Shown here piece by piece: positions 1 through 12,329 of a DNA stretch of 64,000 nt. Below the pieces are notes generated by a model, which was given only the letters and a program-made list of their open reading frames with translations, did not search any database and had not been told where the DNA came from. Where the stretch lies: contig JARFJB010001971.1 of assembly GCA_036346205.1 (NCBI GenBank), positions 589,001 through 653,000 on the forward strand. Reading direction: 5' to 3'. How positions within the stretch are numbered: position 1 is the stretch's first letter; each line of letters opens with the position of its first letter. Both the position numbers and the translations under genes were made by a program. This DNA is from Vesta saturnalis. Its lineage: Eukaryota > Arthropoda > Insecta > Coleoptera > Lampyridae.

Positions 1-2340
1 ATTGGTTGTTTTGTATCGATAAGCTGAAGCTTATCAACGGGGGCTGCTTGTTAAATTTTAGTGCAGATACGCCACTGTCAGAATGCAGAGGGACAGGGGT
101 GCATTTTGCTATCCAGGGGCATTCGGTTGTATGCGCTTGCATAGATGTAACAGTGTAATATACCGTTATCCGGGAACTAGCGTTTAAATTAGTATAAATA
201 AAATGTTGTAATAAATCTAATAAAATGGTTGTTTAAATCAGTGCAATAATTCTAACAATCAGGATTTTTCTTTTATGTTAGTTTTAAAGAATAAATTGCT
301 CGGTAATTTTTGTTTTATATAGCCGCCTTTATTAGTTCCTAACAGCCACATTGTGTTTCTATTTTTTGGAATTTAGTTGTAGTTTTCCGCCAGAAGCGAT
401 ACTCGTGTATATACCGGGTGATCCAAATATTGCACCCACTACAGTTATTAATTCCATTTCGAATAAAATATTTTTTTTTATTAACAGCAAGTAGCTGTTT
501 CTTTTATAATTTTGGATCTTGTACGATTTGTTATTTAAGTTGTCAGATCATAACATTTATTTTAGTTATACCGTTAGGCCGTCTCAAACAAATTACAAGG
601 GTTAATTAGTTTATTAGTTTGCAGCCTGTTTAGACAAACGACATTTTAGTTTATATTTTTTTAATGTAATTTTGGTTTTCCGTCGCCGTTGGCAATTATA
701 TATATTTTTCCTTGGTTCTTTTAATTATTTTAATCACTGGAATTGTTAATTTTGTTTTACCACTACCATTTTTCTTCAGTGGTAGCTGACCGTGTATGAA
801 ACATTATTAGTTTATTTCTTTACCGTCTTGAATGCGTTTTTGGTTCTTGTTTGTTATTTTTTTTCAGGAATTTAGGTATTTCTTTTCCGCCACCGTTGGC
901 GAAAAATTATTTTATCAATTGACATCGCCAAGCACTATAGTGCGTTTTGTTTTTTTCAGCTACCCGAATAAATTAGAGGCTGAGTCCTCGCTCCGTAACG
1001 ACCCAATTTTTTTAGTATTATTTTTGCCCGGGAAATATTAATTTGATTTGTTCCCTTTGCCCGCGATAACAATCTATTTTTCTCAAACTGAGACGAGAAG
1101 TTGATTTATATTTTTTTTTGTTTGACGAATCGTTCCGTTGTCTAATTTCCAACTTATAATTTTATTTTTTTTATTATTTATCCGACATAGAAAACATTTG
1201 CTTCCGACCTCCGCATCAAGAGTTTTATTTTTTTTTGTAACTGAATTATTTTTGAATTCATACCACCGAGACCGCGCATTTCCGACTCAACAGCGACACA
1301 AGTCTTAAATACCGGCACCGATCTATAAATCTTCAGACACCCTGGCAGACCGACGTCTTCACTGACGCTACTTGGACCGCTTTTACCCATTTAATTCTCC
1401 GCGAAAAGGAATTTAGGTCTCTATATTACCATTTACCTGGATTGGCGCTCGAGTAACCCGATTATACCGCGATAGTTCAACCGCAGTTCACCGCCCGTCC
1501 CTCTCAGACAATTTTGATAACAACTGACAGTCCACCGAAAATAAAATCGTTATAGTGTGGTGGTCAATAATTCGGTAGTCACTTTCTTCCAATGCTTTAT
1601 AGCATTCATAGCTTAGATGAGAATGGCCCACATATATTACTCATGAAGACGTGATGTTGGAAGTATCGAATTCGTTTATCCAATTTGGTGAACTCTTCCG
1701 AATTCCACTGCTCATCCTCATAGGTATTCCGTAGCGCTGCTGTTGTGGTAGAAGGTAGTAACCTCTTTTTTTTTCAAACTGAATTCCGTTAGGTATTAGT
1801 TCACATATTCGCCACTCACTACGTTTAAAAAGAGACGATGTTTGGTAGCACGAATTGGACTTCCAATTGTCTTGTAATGAGATGTTTGACATGCTGATAC
1901 CGTTGGAAATGACGCGATACCGTTGAATTAGGTGATGACCTCCTCGTGAGTATGAAGTGCAGTGGAACAGAAGGCGAAATAAACTCGATATGTGTGGGAA
2001 AATGAAATAAGGACGATATAATATTCAAGCGGTGTGGTTACCGAGGTCGTGTTATTAACCTTCAAAGGTGGGGGTGCCGAGGTCTGGTTATTAACCTTGA
2101 ATGAGAAATAAAGAGCATATACGAAGGGTCAGTGAGTGTGTGATGTATATGGAGATGGAGTACGTTTTAATTCAGTGCGGTGTGTAATGGAAAACATATT
2201 ACGCAAGCTGCAGATAAAAATAATATTGTAAGTGCTATAACTTTAAGCGGATGTAGCGATATTTTAATTAATAATGTAGTCCTTTATAAATAAAAGTAAA
2301 TAGAAGTATACAGGTAGCGTTTACAGTAAAATAGTAAGCG
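1..2340. other. Intergenic, no gene recognised
   Basis: No ORF here resembles a known protein. The first 1.1 kb is T-rich on the + strand and holds several imperfect copies of a 'TTCCGCC...' phrase (near 385, 680 and 885), two of them followed by a GTTGGC motif. This could be non-coding DNA of an old LTR element, but no matching LTR pair or polyprotein is visible. Around 2040-2095 a phrase containing 'CCGAGGTC' and 'TTATTAACCTT' occurs twice, about 45 bp apart. Confidence 0.4.
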
Positions 2341-2344
2341 CGGT

Positions 2345-2660
2345 AACCTATATAAGTGTCATTGGGGCAATTTGTACAACATATAGGCGAAACATCACAA
2401 AAACATTGTAAAAAACTATTCAGCACAAATACGATTTCTGAATAAAACCAGATTCGTCAGCACTTACCACCCATTGTAATACAAACAACTATAATATGGA
2501 CTACTCAAACGTAAAGGTCATGGCTAATGAAAGAAATGACGAAAGAAGAAAATTTCTAGAAATGTTCCACATAAAAACGAACAATCAAGCAATGAAATTT
2601 AGATGTGATGTTACTAATCTTAGCAGCATTTACATTTATCTTTTAAAATTCTTTAAATAA
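2345..2660 (+). pseudogene. Penelope-like element, GIY-YIG endonuclease tail
   Basis: This is the C-terminal end of a Penelope-like retroelement protein. A degraded start of the endonuclease reads HIGETSQ, where the family has YIGETSQ. It is followed in neighbouring frames by a block like the family's 'SALT.H' segment, then by an open frame (2496-2660, 55 codons with stop) containing NVKVMANE, RRKFLEM and NLSSIY, the usual end of these proteins (NVKI..NE, R..FLEM..I, NLS.IY). The reverse transcriptase half is absent upstream, so this is a 5'-truncated, frame-broken copy. It belongs to a different subfamily from the Penelope pieces at 25 and 47-52 kb. Confidence 0.7.
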
Positions 2661-3280
2661 GTTGATTTAGCTGCATTATGTTTATACTATTATTATCGTT
2701 AATTCTTAAGTTTAACTCTTATATTCACATTATAGTAGTATTGATAAATGTTAATATAATTCAGTCATTAGTGGAATAAGATTGTTTCTAGTGTTAGCTT
2801 TTATTTTTGCTTTTATACCCTTAAATATTGTTAGTTATTTTTAGTTTATTTAGCAAAATGTAAATTTTGTTAATCAAACACGAAATATATTGGCGTAAAA
2901 TATAGGGGGGTTCTTTTATTATATCTTACCTGCTGCGCTTACATTCAAATTCTTGTATTCACAGAAGTACGGCATCTTGCGTTATCCTGTCAAAATCGCT
3001 ATCCACTAAGACATAAAGCAGTTTCTATTCCAAGGAGCAATCCATTTAAAATTTTATAATATTTTGAACTGTCGACGGTGCCTACGATTGCACAGGCAGG
3101 TGTTGCACCATTGTCTCAGAACGATTACTTTAATGAGAACTTGCATTATGAGCCGTTCTTTAACAGTTGCTTCTTGTTTGGAAATACGTTAGAGATAGAA
3201 ACTTTTTCAAATTTACACGTACACATACAGATCCAGCACGCCATTACCTTACCACCGTATTTTGCCTCTTATGTTTACCT
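2661..3280. other. Intergenic, nothing recognised
   Basis: AT-rich sequence between the Penelope tail and the decayed LINE. It holds short non-conserved ORFs only. Confidence 0.4.
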
Positions 3281-4690
3281 ATCATAAACAATTTTTCTCC
3301 ACATCGTTTTGTTTGCATAGGTTTTTCGTTTCCACAAGAGGCATGCACAGGTTTTAACACGTCCATTTACTTTAAAAACTTGTTTTTTAGATAATCGCGT
3401 ATTTACTTCATTCAAAGACAACTTTCGGGATCTGCTATGCCCATTCTTACCTCTAATTGTCAATCGTTCATTCTTTCAATGTCACCAAATCAACGAAGTA
3501 CACTTCTTTCATACAGATCTACCATGATGTTTCCCACGCCACGCTCATTTGTTATTCACTAATTCCTCACTCTATCCATTCTGGCTTTACCGCATACACT
3601 CCTCAGAAATCTCATGGCTACGGGACAATTACGTTGTTGTACTACGCTGGATTGACCCTCTTACGATCGTACTCTCATTTTTCATTATGATCCATATATT
3701 TCCTCCCTGCACTGGCACGCCGCTCAATTTTATTATCAATTCTGCCTTCTGCAGTGAACATTCTACTCAAATACCCAGACTCGTCAACTTGTTTCACAAT
3801 CTCATCGTGCAGGGTAAGCACGCTACCCTCTTTTTCATATTCATTATTACACCACTACCTTAGTTTTAACCACGTTTACTTTGAGATCCATACTCTCACG
3901 GGCTTCTATTGAATGCAACCACAACTTGCGAGGTCTGCTACGACCAGTTTTACCTCTAACTTAACTCTCTCTTTCACCTTCTCCTTGTTTAACTCCTCGA
4001 CCAGCTTACTCTCACTTCCGTACAACTTTTCGAAATATTCTTATCAGCATTTCCTCAACTCGCACTATCTCGTTCATACTATTCAGTACGCTTGCGTTCT
4101 ATTTTGACCCACGTTTGGAATTTCTTACCCACTTCCCAAAAAAATATTTTATTTTCTTCAAAATCGCTCCATATTTTCTTACCTTCTGTCATCTCATCAA
4201 TTGCTCTTTACTCAGCCTTACTGCTACGTTCGCTTCCTTTTTTCTTTCTCGATATGTACACTTCATATAACTGCTTTTTCTCAGTCTCACTTTTCCATGC
4301 ACGCGTCTTTTTTTCTTACAAAATCCCTTTTTTTAAAGACTCACTCCACCAAGAGTAGTTTTTCTTCTTATACACAGTCGTTGTTTAACAAAATTTTTCC
4401 CTCTTTTACGTTCAATGTCTTCAAACTTCTTGTTTACCATGTATTTGCGTTTCAATCCCGGACCATAGCGCTAGACTACCATCATCCATCTTGACTACAT
4501 CATTTCCTTTACGCTTTGTCTGTGACACAAACAGAGTGACAAACTGCTTTTCAGTCATTAAATTCATCATTTCATTCTCCTTCCCATTTATACCTCTAAC
4601 ATTCCACGTATCAACTCGCTATTCCATGTTCATTCGGTCGATATCAACGGGACCTATCTATTTCAACCCTGGTCGCCTCTCGTAGTCGAA
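3281..4690 (-). pseudogene. Decayed non-LTR retrotransposon (LINE), same family as 16-19 kb
   Basis: Read on the minus strand, this tracks the LINE at 16.0-19.4 kb, with a large internal deletion. 4690-4440 matches its 5' end and the start of the endonuclease domain. 4110-3910 matches the linker between endonuclease and reverse transcriptase. 3910-3670 matches the end of the RT domain and the following 'QVDE..YL..MFTA' block. 3670-3290 resembles the C-terminal tail. The RT core is missing and there are many stops and frameshifts. The CT-rich + strand ORFs across this stretch are antisense shadows. Confidence 0.7.
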
Positions 4691-6117
4691 CTCGAGATAT
4701 TAAACTAGATTTGTAATTACCTGACGTACCCAGGATCATTATCTTGCAAGCCAACAAATAGTTGGTCGAGCTACGTTCACTAGGAATGTGATATGGTTAC
4801 GCCCTCAAGCACCTTTTTCAAAGTTTTTTTTCTTGAAAATCAAACTTATTTTCTTGAAAATCTTCTTTGATATGAGTGTATTTTTTTTTCGGATTAACTC
4901 AAACACTTGAATAGCGACTACATCTAAATTTGAAATAAAGTTTTGAAGACCTGTGTGATTTTTTTTGGTGGAATATCTGTAGAATAGGATATACATTGGG
5001 TGTATTTTATTATTTATGGTTTGCAGATACAGAAAAACTTAAAAAACCGTTGCAGTCAAATTTGGAATAAGCATTTAAGACCTAAATATTTTGAAGTCAG
5101 GTATTCTTAATGAACAACCTCTTAGGTAAGTAGTTACTTTCCTTAGGTTTCAAAAAAAATAAACTAGCTGTTTTATTTAAACTTGGCACTTAGGACTTAA
5201 ATATTTACATCCCGGTTATTTTTGATTAAATAACTTAGCCAAGACTATTAACCTTTTGTTTTTCTCATCTCATGTAAGATTAGGGCATTATATTCTGTAA
5301 AATGAAAGGAAATATTACTATTATAATAATCGACTCTAATGATTCAAGGTGGGAAGATTTATCGGGTCAATTGGCTCGATTATTTTATTCGCTTTGTTAC
5401 ATCATAAACTGCATTTTAGCAAGATCGGGTACTTCCACCATTTTTTTTTAATTCTTTGAAGGCTTTTACCATATAGATTCCATTCATTTTTTTCTGTCAA
5501 TTGTTAATACTCTTGAAGTGAATTATCAGCCATATTTGATGTCTTCATCCGACAAAAACTATTCAAATTTCGATTCTTTTACTTTCTAGTCGGTCTGTAT
5601 TATTACTTTGGTATATCTTCTCAAATAACTTTTGATAGCTGTGATATGGCGGGGAAATGGATGATATAAATTGTGGTTACACCTGAAGGTACAAAAAGCT
5701 ACGGTTCCGTATTGAGACAACATAATAAATAAAAATGAAAGCTCGTTGTGCTGCGAGAAAAGCCCGTTTTGCTTTAAATTTCAAAATTCGTAAATATACA
5801 AACAAATAAAAAAATATATGTTTGTATGAACTGTGTTATCTATATCTGAGTGATATAAAAATACCCGAATATTGGAAAAAGACTCACACATGTATGAGAG
5901 GAAACGTAATAAGTAAGAATGTAGTACCGATTACAGAGCAATAAGGTGGTTGATTATCCAGGAAAACTTTTTGAAAACGTTATTGGTTATAATTATATAT
6001 TTCGAAGAGGATTGTTTGATCTGATGTTTCCTTTTCAATAAAATGTAGAAATGTGTATTGTGGGATTTTTAACAGAAATAATTCTGATGTAAATAATGTG
6101 AGTTTCTCATTGAGAAA
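4691..6117. other. Intergenic, nothing recognised
   Basis: AT-rich DNA with poly(T) and poly(A) runs and no protein-like ORF. Several phrases near 4920-5240 recur loosely ('AAATTTG', 'GACCTAAATATTT', 'AAGACTTAAATATTT'), which suggests a weak degenerate tandem repeat. Confidence 0.35.
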
Positions 6118-6353
6118 CGAAGAGGAGAGCTTTTCACGCTCCTTCAGCCACAGCGATGGTCCCCAGTTAAGGTTCGGAGGGGAAAGATACTACCTCAGTA
6201 TTCGCCTAAATAGCCGCACTTGATGTGCGTATACGCAGTGATCATGCCGCTACATGTGTATGAGGAAAACTCCCTGAAAAAACCTCACACAAGATAGTCG
6301 GTACCGGGGATCGAACCCATTACCTCCCGAATGCTAAGTAGATTGTGTTATAA
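6118..6353 (-). repeat. tRNA-derived SINE, copy 1
   Basis: The tRNA-like head lies at the high-coordinate end. On the minus strand the B-box-like phrase GGTTCGATCCCCGG is readable (reverse complement near 6305-6320). The body contains 'AGCCGCAC...GATGTGCG', 'CGCAGTGATCATGCCGC' and 'TTCAGCCACAGCGATGG', and all three recur in the SINEs at 6.8, 20.5 and 33.6 kb and, inverted, at 55.7 kb. SINEs of this type are copied by RNA polymerase III and moved by a partner LINE; the partner is not identifiable here. Confidence 0.7.
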
Positions 6354-6786
6354 CAAGCAACGAATGAAAGACGCTTGGAAGATATCACTTTCTATAAGTA
6401 AAATTGTGTTATTTGCAGTTTATGAAGATAACGGTAGAAATAAGTATGTACATCTACAATGTAGTGTTGAGAATAAAACCATAAATGGGTATCGTAAATT
6501 AAAAATAAACGTGCTTGTACCGAGGGTAGTTTGATATTTCCACGAAAGCGCCTATTAAAGCTCATATGTGAGAAATAACGCTAAAATATATAACAAATTA
6601 TCAGTAAGGTATGTCGCTGATCAAGTTGTAAGACTAGATATGTTGTGCAATTCTAATAAATATAATTACTTTCTTAAAGTTTCATGCTAAAAGAAGCCGT
6701 AATAGCGTATACCGTGAAGATTATCCAATATTCCATCACTGATATTTCGAAAGTAAGCTATAATTTCTTTTGCTCTTGCTGATTGA

Positions 6787-7085
6787 TAGATAAGGCGAAG
6801 GAGAGGGCCGGCTGCTCGAGCTTTCCATGCTCCTTCAGCCACAGCGATGGATTCCCAGCATACATATGTAGATTTAGGGTTCTGAGGGGGAAGATACCAC
6901 CTCAGCACTCGCCTAAATCGGCGCACATGATGTGCGTATATTGTGTGATCATGCCGCTATATGTGTGTAAGGAAAAACCCCTGAAAAAACTTCATACAAG
7001 GTAGACGGTAACGGGGACCGAACTCATTACCTCCCGAATGCTAAGCAGATTGTGTTGCCACAGATCCAACTAAGTCGGTTGTTTT
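6787..7085 (-). repeat. tRNA-derived SINE, copy 2
   Basis: Same family and orientation as the copy 430 bp upstream, but fuller: it adds the G-rich tail 'GGCGAAGGAGAGGGCCGG' and an insert with 'CCCAGCATACATA', both shared with the 33.6 kb copy. The head is at the high-coordinate end (near 7030-7085), with the B-box region 'ACCGAACTCATTACC' diverged from copy 1. Confidence 0.7.
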
Positions 7086-7880
7086 CATTCAGAATTGTAA
7101 TTAAAAATGAAAATTAACTGAGCTTCTCGAGAACCTTGTTGATCGAAACTATATTCGCTAAGATAGCTACGGTGATTTTATAATTGTTAGAAAATTGTGT
7201 CAAAAGATTTACTTATTTTAATCAATATTGTCATTAATTTTAGGTACAATGATATTTGAATACTTAAAACTACTAAGAAGCAATATATATTCTTACATCA
7301 ATGTACATTAATTTTCTGAAATATTTAGATTATATGGTTTTGAATACATGAACAATTGCCCTACTTTTTATAGCAAAACAAAAATAATAACAATACTGGA
7401 TCGCTTATTAAATAAATAATAAATAAGTTTACTCTAAAGATACTTTGCGCTATTTCATAGCGTCAAATAAAAAAAATGATTTACAATAAAATATAACTTA
7501 GAAGATAGCTATGTCGATAAATAATTAAAATAAATAGTAATAACAAATATACGCTAAGGCAAAGGGAAATTGCACTTTAATTGTACCTAGAACGTGCCCT
7601 TTAGTGCCTTACATACTGATGGACACATGATCGAATGTAAACGAATAAATCAAATGTGAAATATCGCATTTTTTCTGTGTGTAAGTTAGTAACGATACTT
7701 TAAACTAGCTCGTATCATATTAATATAATAATTATTCATAAACTTTCTACACGCTTAATTACAAAGCAGTAACCAAAATGAACACGAGAAATATTGTATG
7801 GAAGACCGCGAAAAACGTAATTGTGCACTTGGAAAACTAATGCCTTTAGTTCGCAAAATTTAACACATATAACATATTTG
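7086..7880. other. 3' flank of the GABA transporter gene
   Basis: AT-rich sequence downstream of the transporter stop codon (minus strand), containing the gene's presumed 3' UTR. No second gene is recognised. The short minus-strand ORF overlapping 7736-7951 is a shadow frame of the last transporter exon. Confidence 0.4.
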
Positions 7881-10156
7881 TTATACTTCGGATGTCGATG
7901 TTTGTGAAACCGCCAACATTTTTGCTCTAATTGTGGGTACATCTTCATCAATTCGTACTAATAAACGCATTTTCTAAAAATAAAATCATTTGGCATATAT
8001 TTACAGGTTGTGCAGTAAAACGTACAGTTTCTCTATCTCCCGGCGTCGTATACCACTTATAAACCATATAACCTGGAATACAAAGCATTGATGTTAACGC
8101 TGTGAACCATCCAAAAAGATGCGCCCATAATGGAAATTCATAGTTAAGGTATTTCACTGGAGTCCATTGAATCAAGTTGAATATAAACACCCCCTAAGAT
8201 GTACTAAGTGTATTAGATCAATCAATGCCTGCGTTTACTTACAACACAAATAAGCGGAGTTGTAACTGTCCAACAAAATTTCCACCACTTTATCGGATAA
8301 TATCCAATCATTTCCTTTATACCATCATAAAACCTGTTTACACCAAATGCCCATGAAATAGCTATACATTCAAAAAAGATTAAAAATAGTAGACAGAATC
8401 CGCTCACTGCATAAGAATCTAATATCTGGAAAACATACATCCCTCCCTGAAATAATATGTATTTTTGAAAAGAATTATTAATTTATAGTTGTACCTGTGA
8501 AATGCATGACAAGCCTACCAAGTACGATAAAGCACAGACAACTGCAATAAATATTTCTTTTTTAGGTCGTAATAGTATCGGCCATTCATCTATTACAGCC
8601 GTTATGAACCCTTCCATCGTACAAAATTGTGAATCTAGACCTATCAACAAAATCATAAAAAAAAATAAACAAGCCCATAAAGGTGATCCTGGTAATTGTA
8701 AAACAGCGGAAGGGTATGCTAAAAAGGCGAGTCCAGGACCTGAAACAATAAACTAATTATGAAATAACAACTCTGTAACATTTATTACCGGACGCGGCCA
8801 CCTCGTTTACCGGCTTTTGTTGTTCATGTGCCATAAATCCAACAACTGAGAAAATTACAAAGCCGGCAAACATGCTAGTGCTTGAATTGACAGTGCAAAC
8901 AATGAGAGCATCCCTAGAGAAACGTTGTTATTATCTTTTATTTAACTATAAGTTAAGTTAAATTACTTGTAAACGTTGTTAGTAAATTTGTTATAGCTTC
9001 CAAGTGCGACAAGTGTTCCCAATCCAAGGCCGTATGAGAAGAATATTTGTGTAACAGCATCAATCCAAACCTCGGATTCTTTAAGTTTTGAAATGTCAGG
9101 CATTACATAGAACCTTATGCCGTCCATTGCTCCTGGCAGGGTTACACCGCGTACCAGTAAAATTGTTAGAAGCACGTACGGAAACAAAGCAGTAAAATAT
9201 ACCACTTTTCCGGTCCATTTAACACCTTTCCAAATACAAAAATAGCACAATATCCAAACCAACAGTAAGGTACCGGCTAATTCCCAACGAATGCTTCCTA
9301 TCTGTTCAATTCCTCCAGATATCATGAGAGCACGTCGCCTGCGTGTAGAAAATAAAAATAAAAATAATTAAAGTAAAAAATAATTACTCCCAAAATTCCT
9401 TTACTGGGTCAGTTAACTCATTTACAGTAACATTATAATTGTTGATTGTACACACTTTTGTTGAATTGGTATAATCTGTAAAACAAAAAAGAGAAGTGCG
9501 ATCGTACGGATTTATACAGAACTTGGTATTCCATTCATTATTGCATGTTCTCCATGGCACATCTAAAAGAGAACTGACTTAGGTTTGGTTAAAAATAAAT
9601 AGCTTTTACCTGACCGCAAAGACATAAAAAAGTAAAATATTGCCCACGCTAAAATAACGATGTAATAAATATTCATCCAACAAGACATAACCGCCGCTGC
9701 GTACCCAATTCCTATCATAAAGTTAAAAATTAGTTCTATATTATAAAGATATTACGTACCTTTAAATATTGGAGCGATTTTAAAAACGCCAAGTCCTCCT
9801 ATTGTCATCATTTGTCCTAATGCTAATTCCATGAAAAACATTGGAATTCCAGCAAGAAAGAGTGTAATAAAATAAGGAACCAGGAAGGCGCCACCGCCGT
9901 TTTTATAACATAAGTAAGGAAATCTCCATACATTACCAAGACCAATGGCTAACCCTACTACAGAAAGTATAAAATCCAATTTGGTAGCCCACGTTCCTCT
10001 CTCTGGAAGTGTATTCGTTTTTTTAACAATTTGGGCTTGAGCAGCTGAATTTGGAAATGTTTTCATTGCTAACATTTCAATTTCTTCTGCGGAATGTTTG
10101 TTTAAATTTAAGGTATTTTCTAAACAATCTGGTGTACCATCATTTCCCTCTGCCAT
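7881..10156 (-). CDS. Gat: Sodium- and chloride-dependent GABA transporter (SLC6), 9 exons
   Basis: Predicted plasma-membrane neurotransmitter:sodium symporter that takes up GABA with Na+ and Cl-, as insect GAT proteins do in glia and neurons. Coding exons on the minus strand, good to about one base: 10156-9760, 9711-9610, 9562-9389, 9338-8967, 8913-8789, 8739-8495, 8446-8243, 8193-8026 and 7973-7881. All junctions are GT-AG and phases agree, giving 626 residues, the normal family length. Visible signatures are LGNVWRFPYLC (TM1, Na+ site), VMSCWMNIYYIVILAW (TM3, with the substrate-site Tyr), a glycosylated-type extracellular loop with NST and NVT sequons, FSYGLGLG (TM6), VNSSTSMFAG (TM7, Cl-/Na+ site) and GLDSQFC (TM8, Na2 site). 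The C-terminus ends TSTSEV. Start chosen: the only in-frame Met ahead of the conserved RGTWATKLDF block, giving a typical acidic N-tail. The last exon is short (31 codons); reading through its donor would instead give an unconserved tail. The family is certain; orthology to Drosophila Gat is inferred from similarity. Confidence 0.93.
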
Positions 10157-12320
10157 CTTAGAGTGTACAACAATCGTAGTTGAAGAATTAAAATAAAGTC
10201 AGCTCATCACATATCAAAAAGGAACCCCTAAAACAATACCATTTAGAATTGTTTATAAATTAGGTAGCTTTGTATTAAAAAAAAATCCTGTTCATTAGGC
10301 GCGGTTGAATTATGCACATAAGCAGGGAATATTTAAAACTTCTACTCTCGCGGAACAAACAGTTCGGTCCCACTCAATTATATCCGAACTGAGACGTTTA
10401 ATAGTCGATTTTATTACGCGTCGATGATTACTTACAAACGATATCGCGAAATCATTGTATAGAGTGCATCACAATTTTGCTTATTTACTTAAAAATCGAT
10501 ACACTGATGAAGACATTTTTTTTAAATCTTGAGGTTGTTTAATAATATTCATGTATTATGTAGGGCATCAATATAATCTAAATGAATGTTTCCGGTAAAG
10601 CAAATCGTGGTGTATATTCTAAACGGCATCGTCCATATAGCATGCAGCAGCTCCCTAAATCACGCTTGCAAAATTAATATTGTCATGATACAGCGGGAAG
10701 CTTTACGGATGCGCCGGATTAATAATAACACTTTTAAATACTTCCACACCAAATTATTAATGTATACGGAGGTAGTCAATTGAAGAACGAAGGGGACGTT
10801 AATTTGAACTTGCACAACGGTATGCAAAAAAAATGAATAGTTACAAAATCCAGTTTACGTAAAATTGCACTCTTTTAGTATTAAACGAAGTTTACCCACT
10901 TTTTTTCAATAAACTTTTTTCCGGTTAGTTAAAACTAAAACTGATGTGAAATCCTCGAAGCGCTATTTCTTGCACATTTCTTGTTAAAAGTAAAAACACT
11001 AAAATATTTACCGATGTAAATCCACGTGATAACCTGTATCGTGTATCACTTCACCCAAATAGTTAAAATCAGGAACACTATCACAAAGAGTACTTAACTC
11101 GAAGGGCGGTAGACCACTGAGCTTTACGAGCCTATTCAACCATTTGGCTGTTGGATGCTGCTATCATCCTCTCGTTATCTATGGCCCACCAATCATACAT
11201 CTATTTTGCAAATACAGAGGGGGAAATTTAAACTATTTTGAGAACCTGCGTGTTGAAATTGCCACCTCGTTTAACTCTTTTCGTAATAAAAATAATTAGC
11301 AAAATAAAGGTATACCAGAAAGATCAAAATTTCTGTCAATACATCAAATGTTCAGCATTTTTTAATTAGATTTTAAATAATATACGTGTATTCACCTCAA
11401 TTTCTTGTTATACAGTATCCATAAGAAAGGTGTGTGTTGATTCTTCAATCGTTCTGCAATATAGACGTCTACATAGACGCTCAGGAAATCGAACTGACAA
11501 GTACAAGAACTATTCTATTTCTAAGGGTAGTATCTCGCAGTAAAGTATAGATATCAATGCTGCTTTCAATGTCGATCTTCTTGTTAACGGTTTTCAGGGC
11601 TCGAACAAAACAATATTGGGCAACTAGCATAGTAATATACAAGGCACATATTTGTAGGTACAACACGTTAAATTTGATTCTTAAAATTGTAATCATTAAT
11701 ATTATGTATGGTTTAGGTATTCATATTAATCATCGTAATTTTTACTCACTTATATGTTATTTGCGGTGTTGTGGCAAAAGACAAATATCTCAACTAATGA
11801 AAGGTTGAAATTAGTTGTATATAAACATTTCAAAGCAACCAGAGAAACATAAATCGATTCATCACAGTTGTTGAACATCGTTGTAATTAATGAATTTGTG
11901 TATTTTATTTACTTGAATAAAATATTGAAGTTAATCCAACATTCAAAGGAATTTTATTTTACCAATTTTGTTTTAATTTAATTAATATAAAATATTACAT
12001 AACGCACAATGTAGTAGAACTTTATAGAATGCAGGTAGTTGAAATTACGCCTTGACATTACGCCTTTTTGAAACATGTTTTTATTCTTTCTTGAGTATTT
12101 TACCGTTTTGAGTTAATTACTAATTGATTCTCATGAAGTTTTAGCTTTTGCTTAACGTTTATTAGCATTTTTTTTCACACATAAATTTTGAACTATACAA
12201 TATGATTAAACTTTTCAGAATTATTTAAATGATTCAAAATCATTCTGATTAATAATTCGTAAAAATTCTCTAAAAAACTAGTGCATCTTGCACGTACGAA
12301 AACAGACCAGAAAAAGTTAA
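10157..12320. other. Upstream region of the transporter; no gene recognised
   Basis: Probable 5' UTR and promoter side of the minus-strand transporter. The bases just before the ATG read '...CTCTAAG' on the coding strand, which could be a splice acceptor, so a non-coding first exon further up (for example within 10.3-11.2 kb) is possible but unproven. No ORF resembles a protein. Confidence 0.35.
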
Positions 12321-12329
12321 GTCGTTTGT

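Noticed and set aside
1..1560. An LTR retrotransposon terminus suggested by repeated TTCCGCC phrases and a TGGCGCTCG stretch near 1443
   Set aside because: No paired LTR, no confident primer-binding site and no gag/pol sequence could be found.
3078..4685. Series of CT-rich + strand ORFs over 1.6 kb
   Set aside because: From about 3280 they are antisense to a decayed minus-strand LINE, and the first lies just outside it; no conserved protein in the + frames.
7736..7951. 71-codon minus-strand ORF as a separate small gene
   Set aside because: It overlaps the last transporter exon in another frame and matches nothing known.
9480..9505. An extra splice acceptor inside exon 3 of the GABA transporter (T-rich run ending in CAG)
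   Set aside because: Reading through keeps the frame and gives a plausible extracellular loop, so an intron is not needed there.
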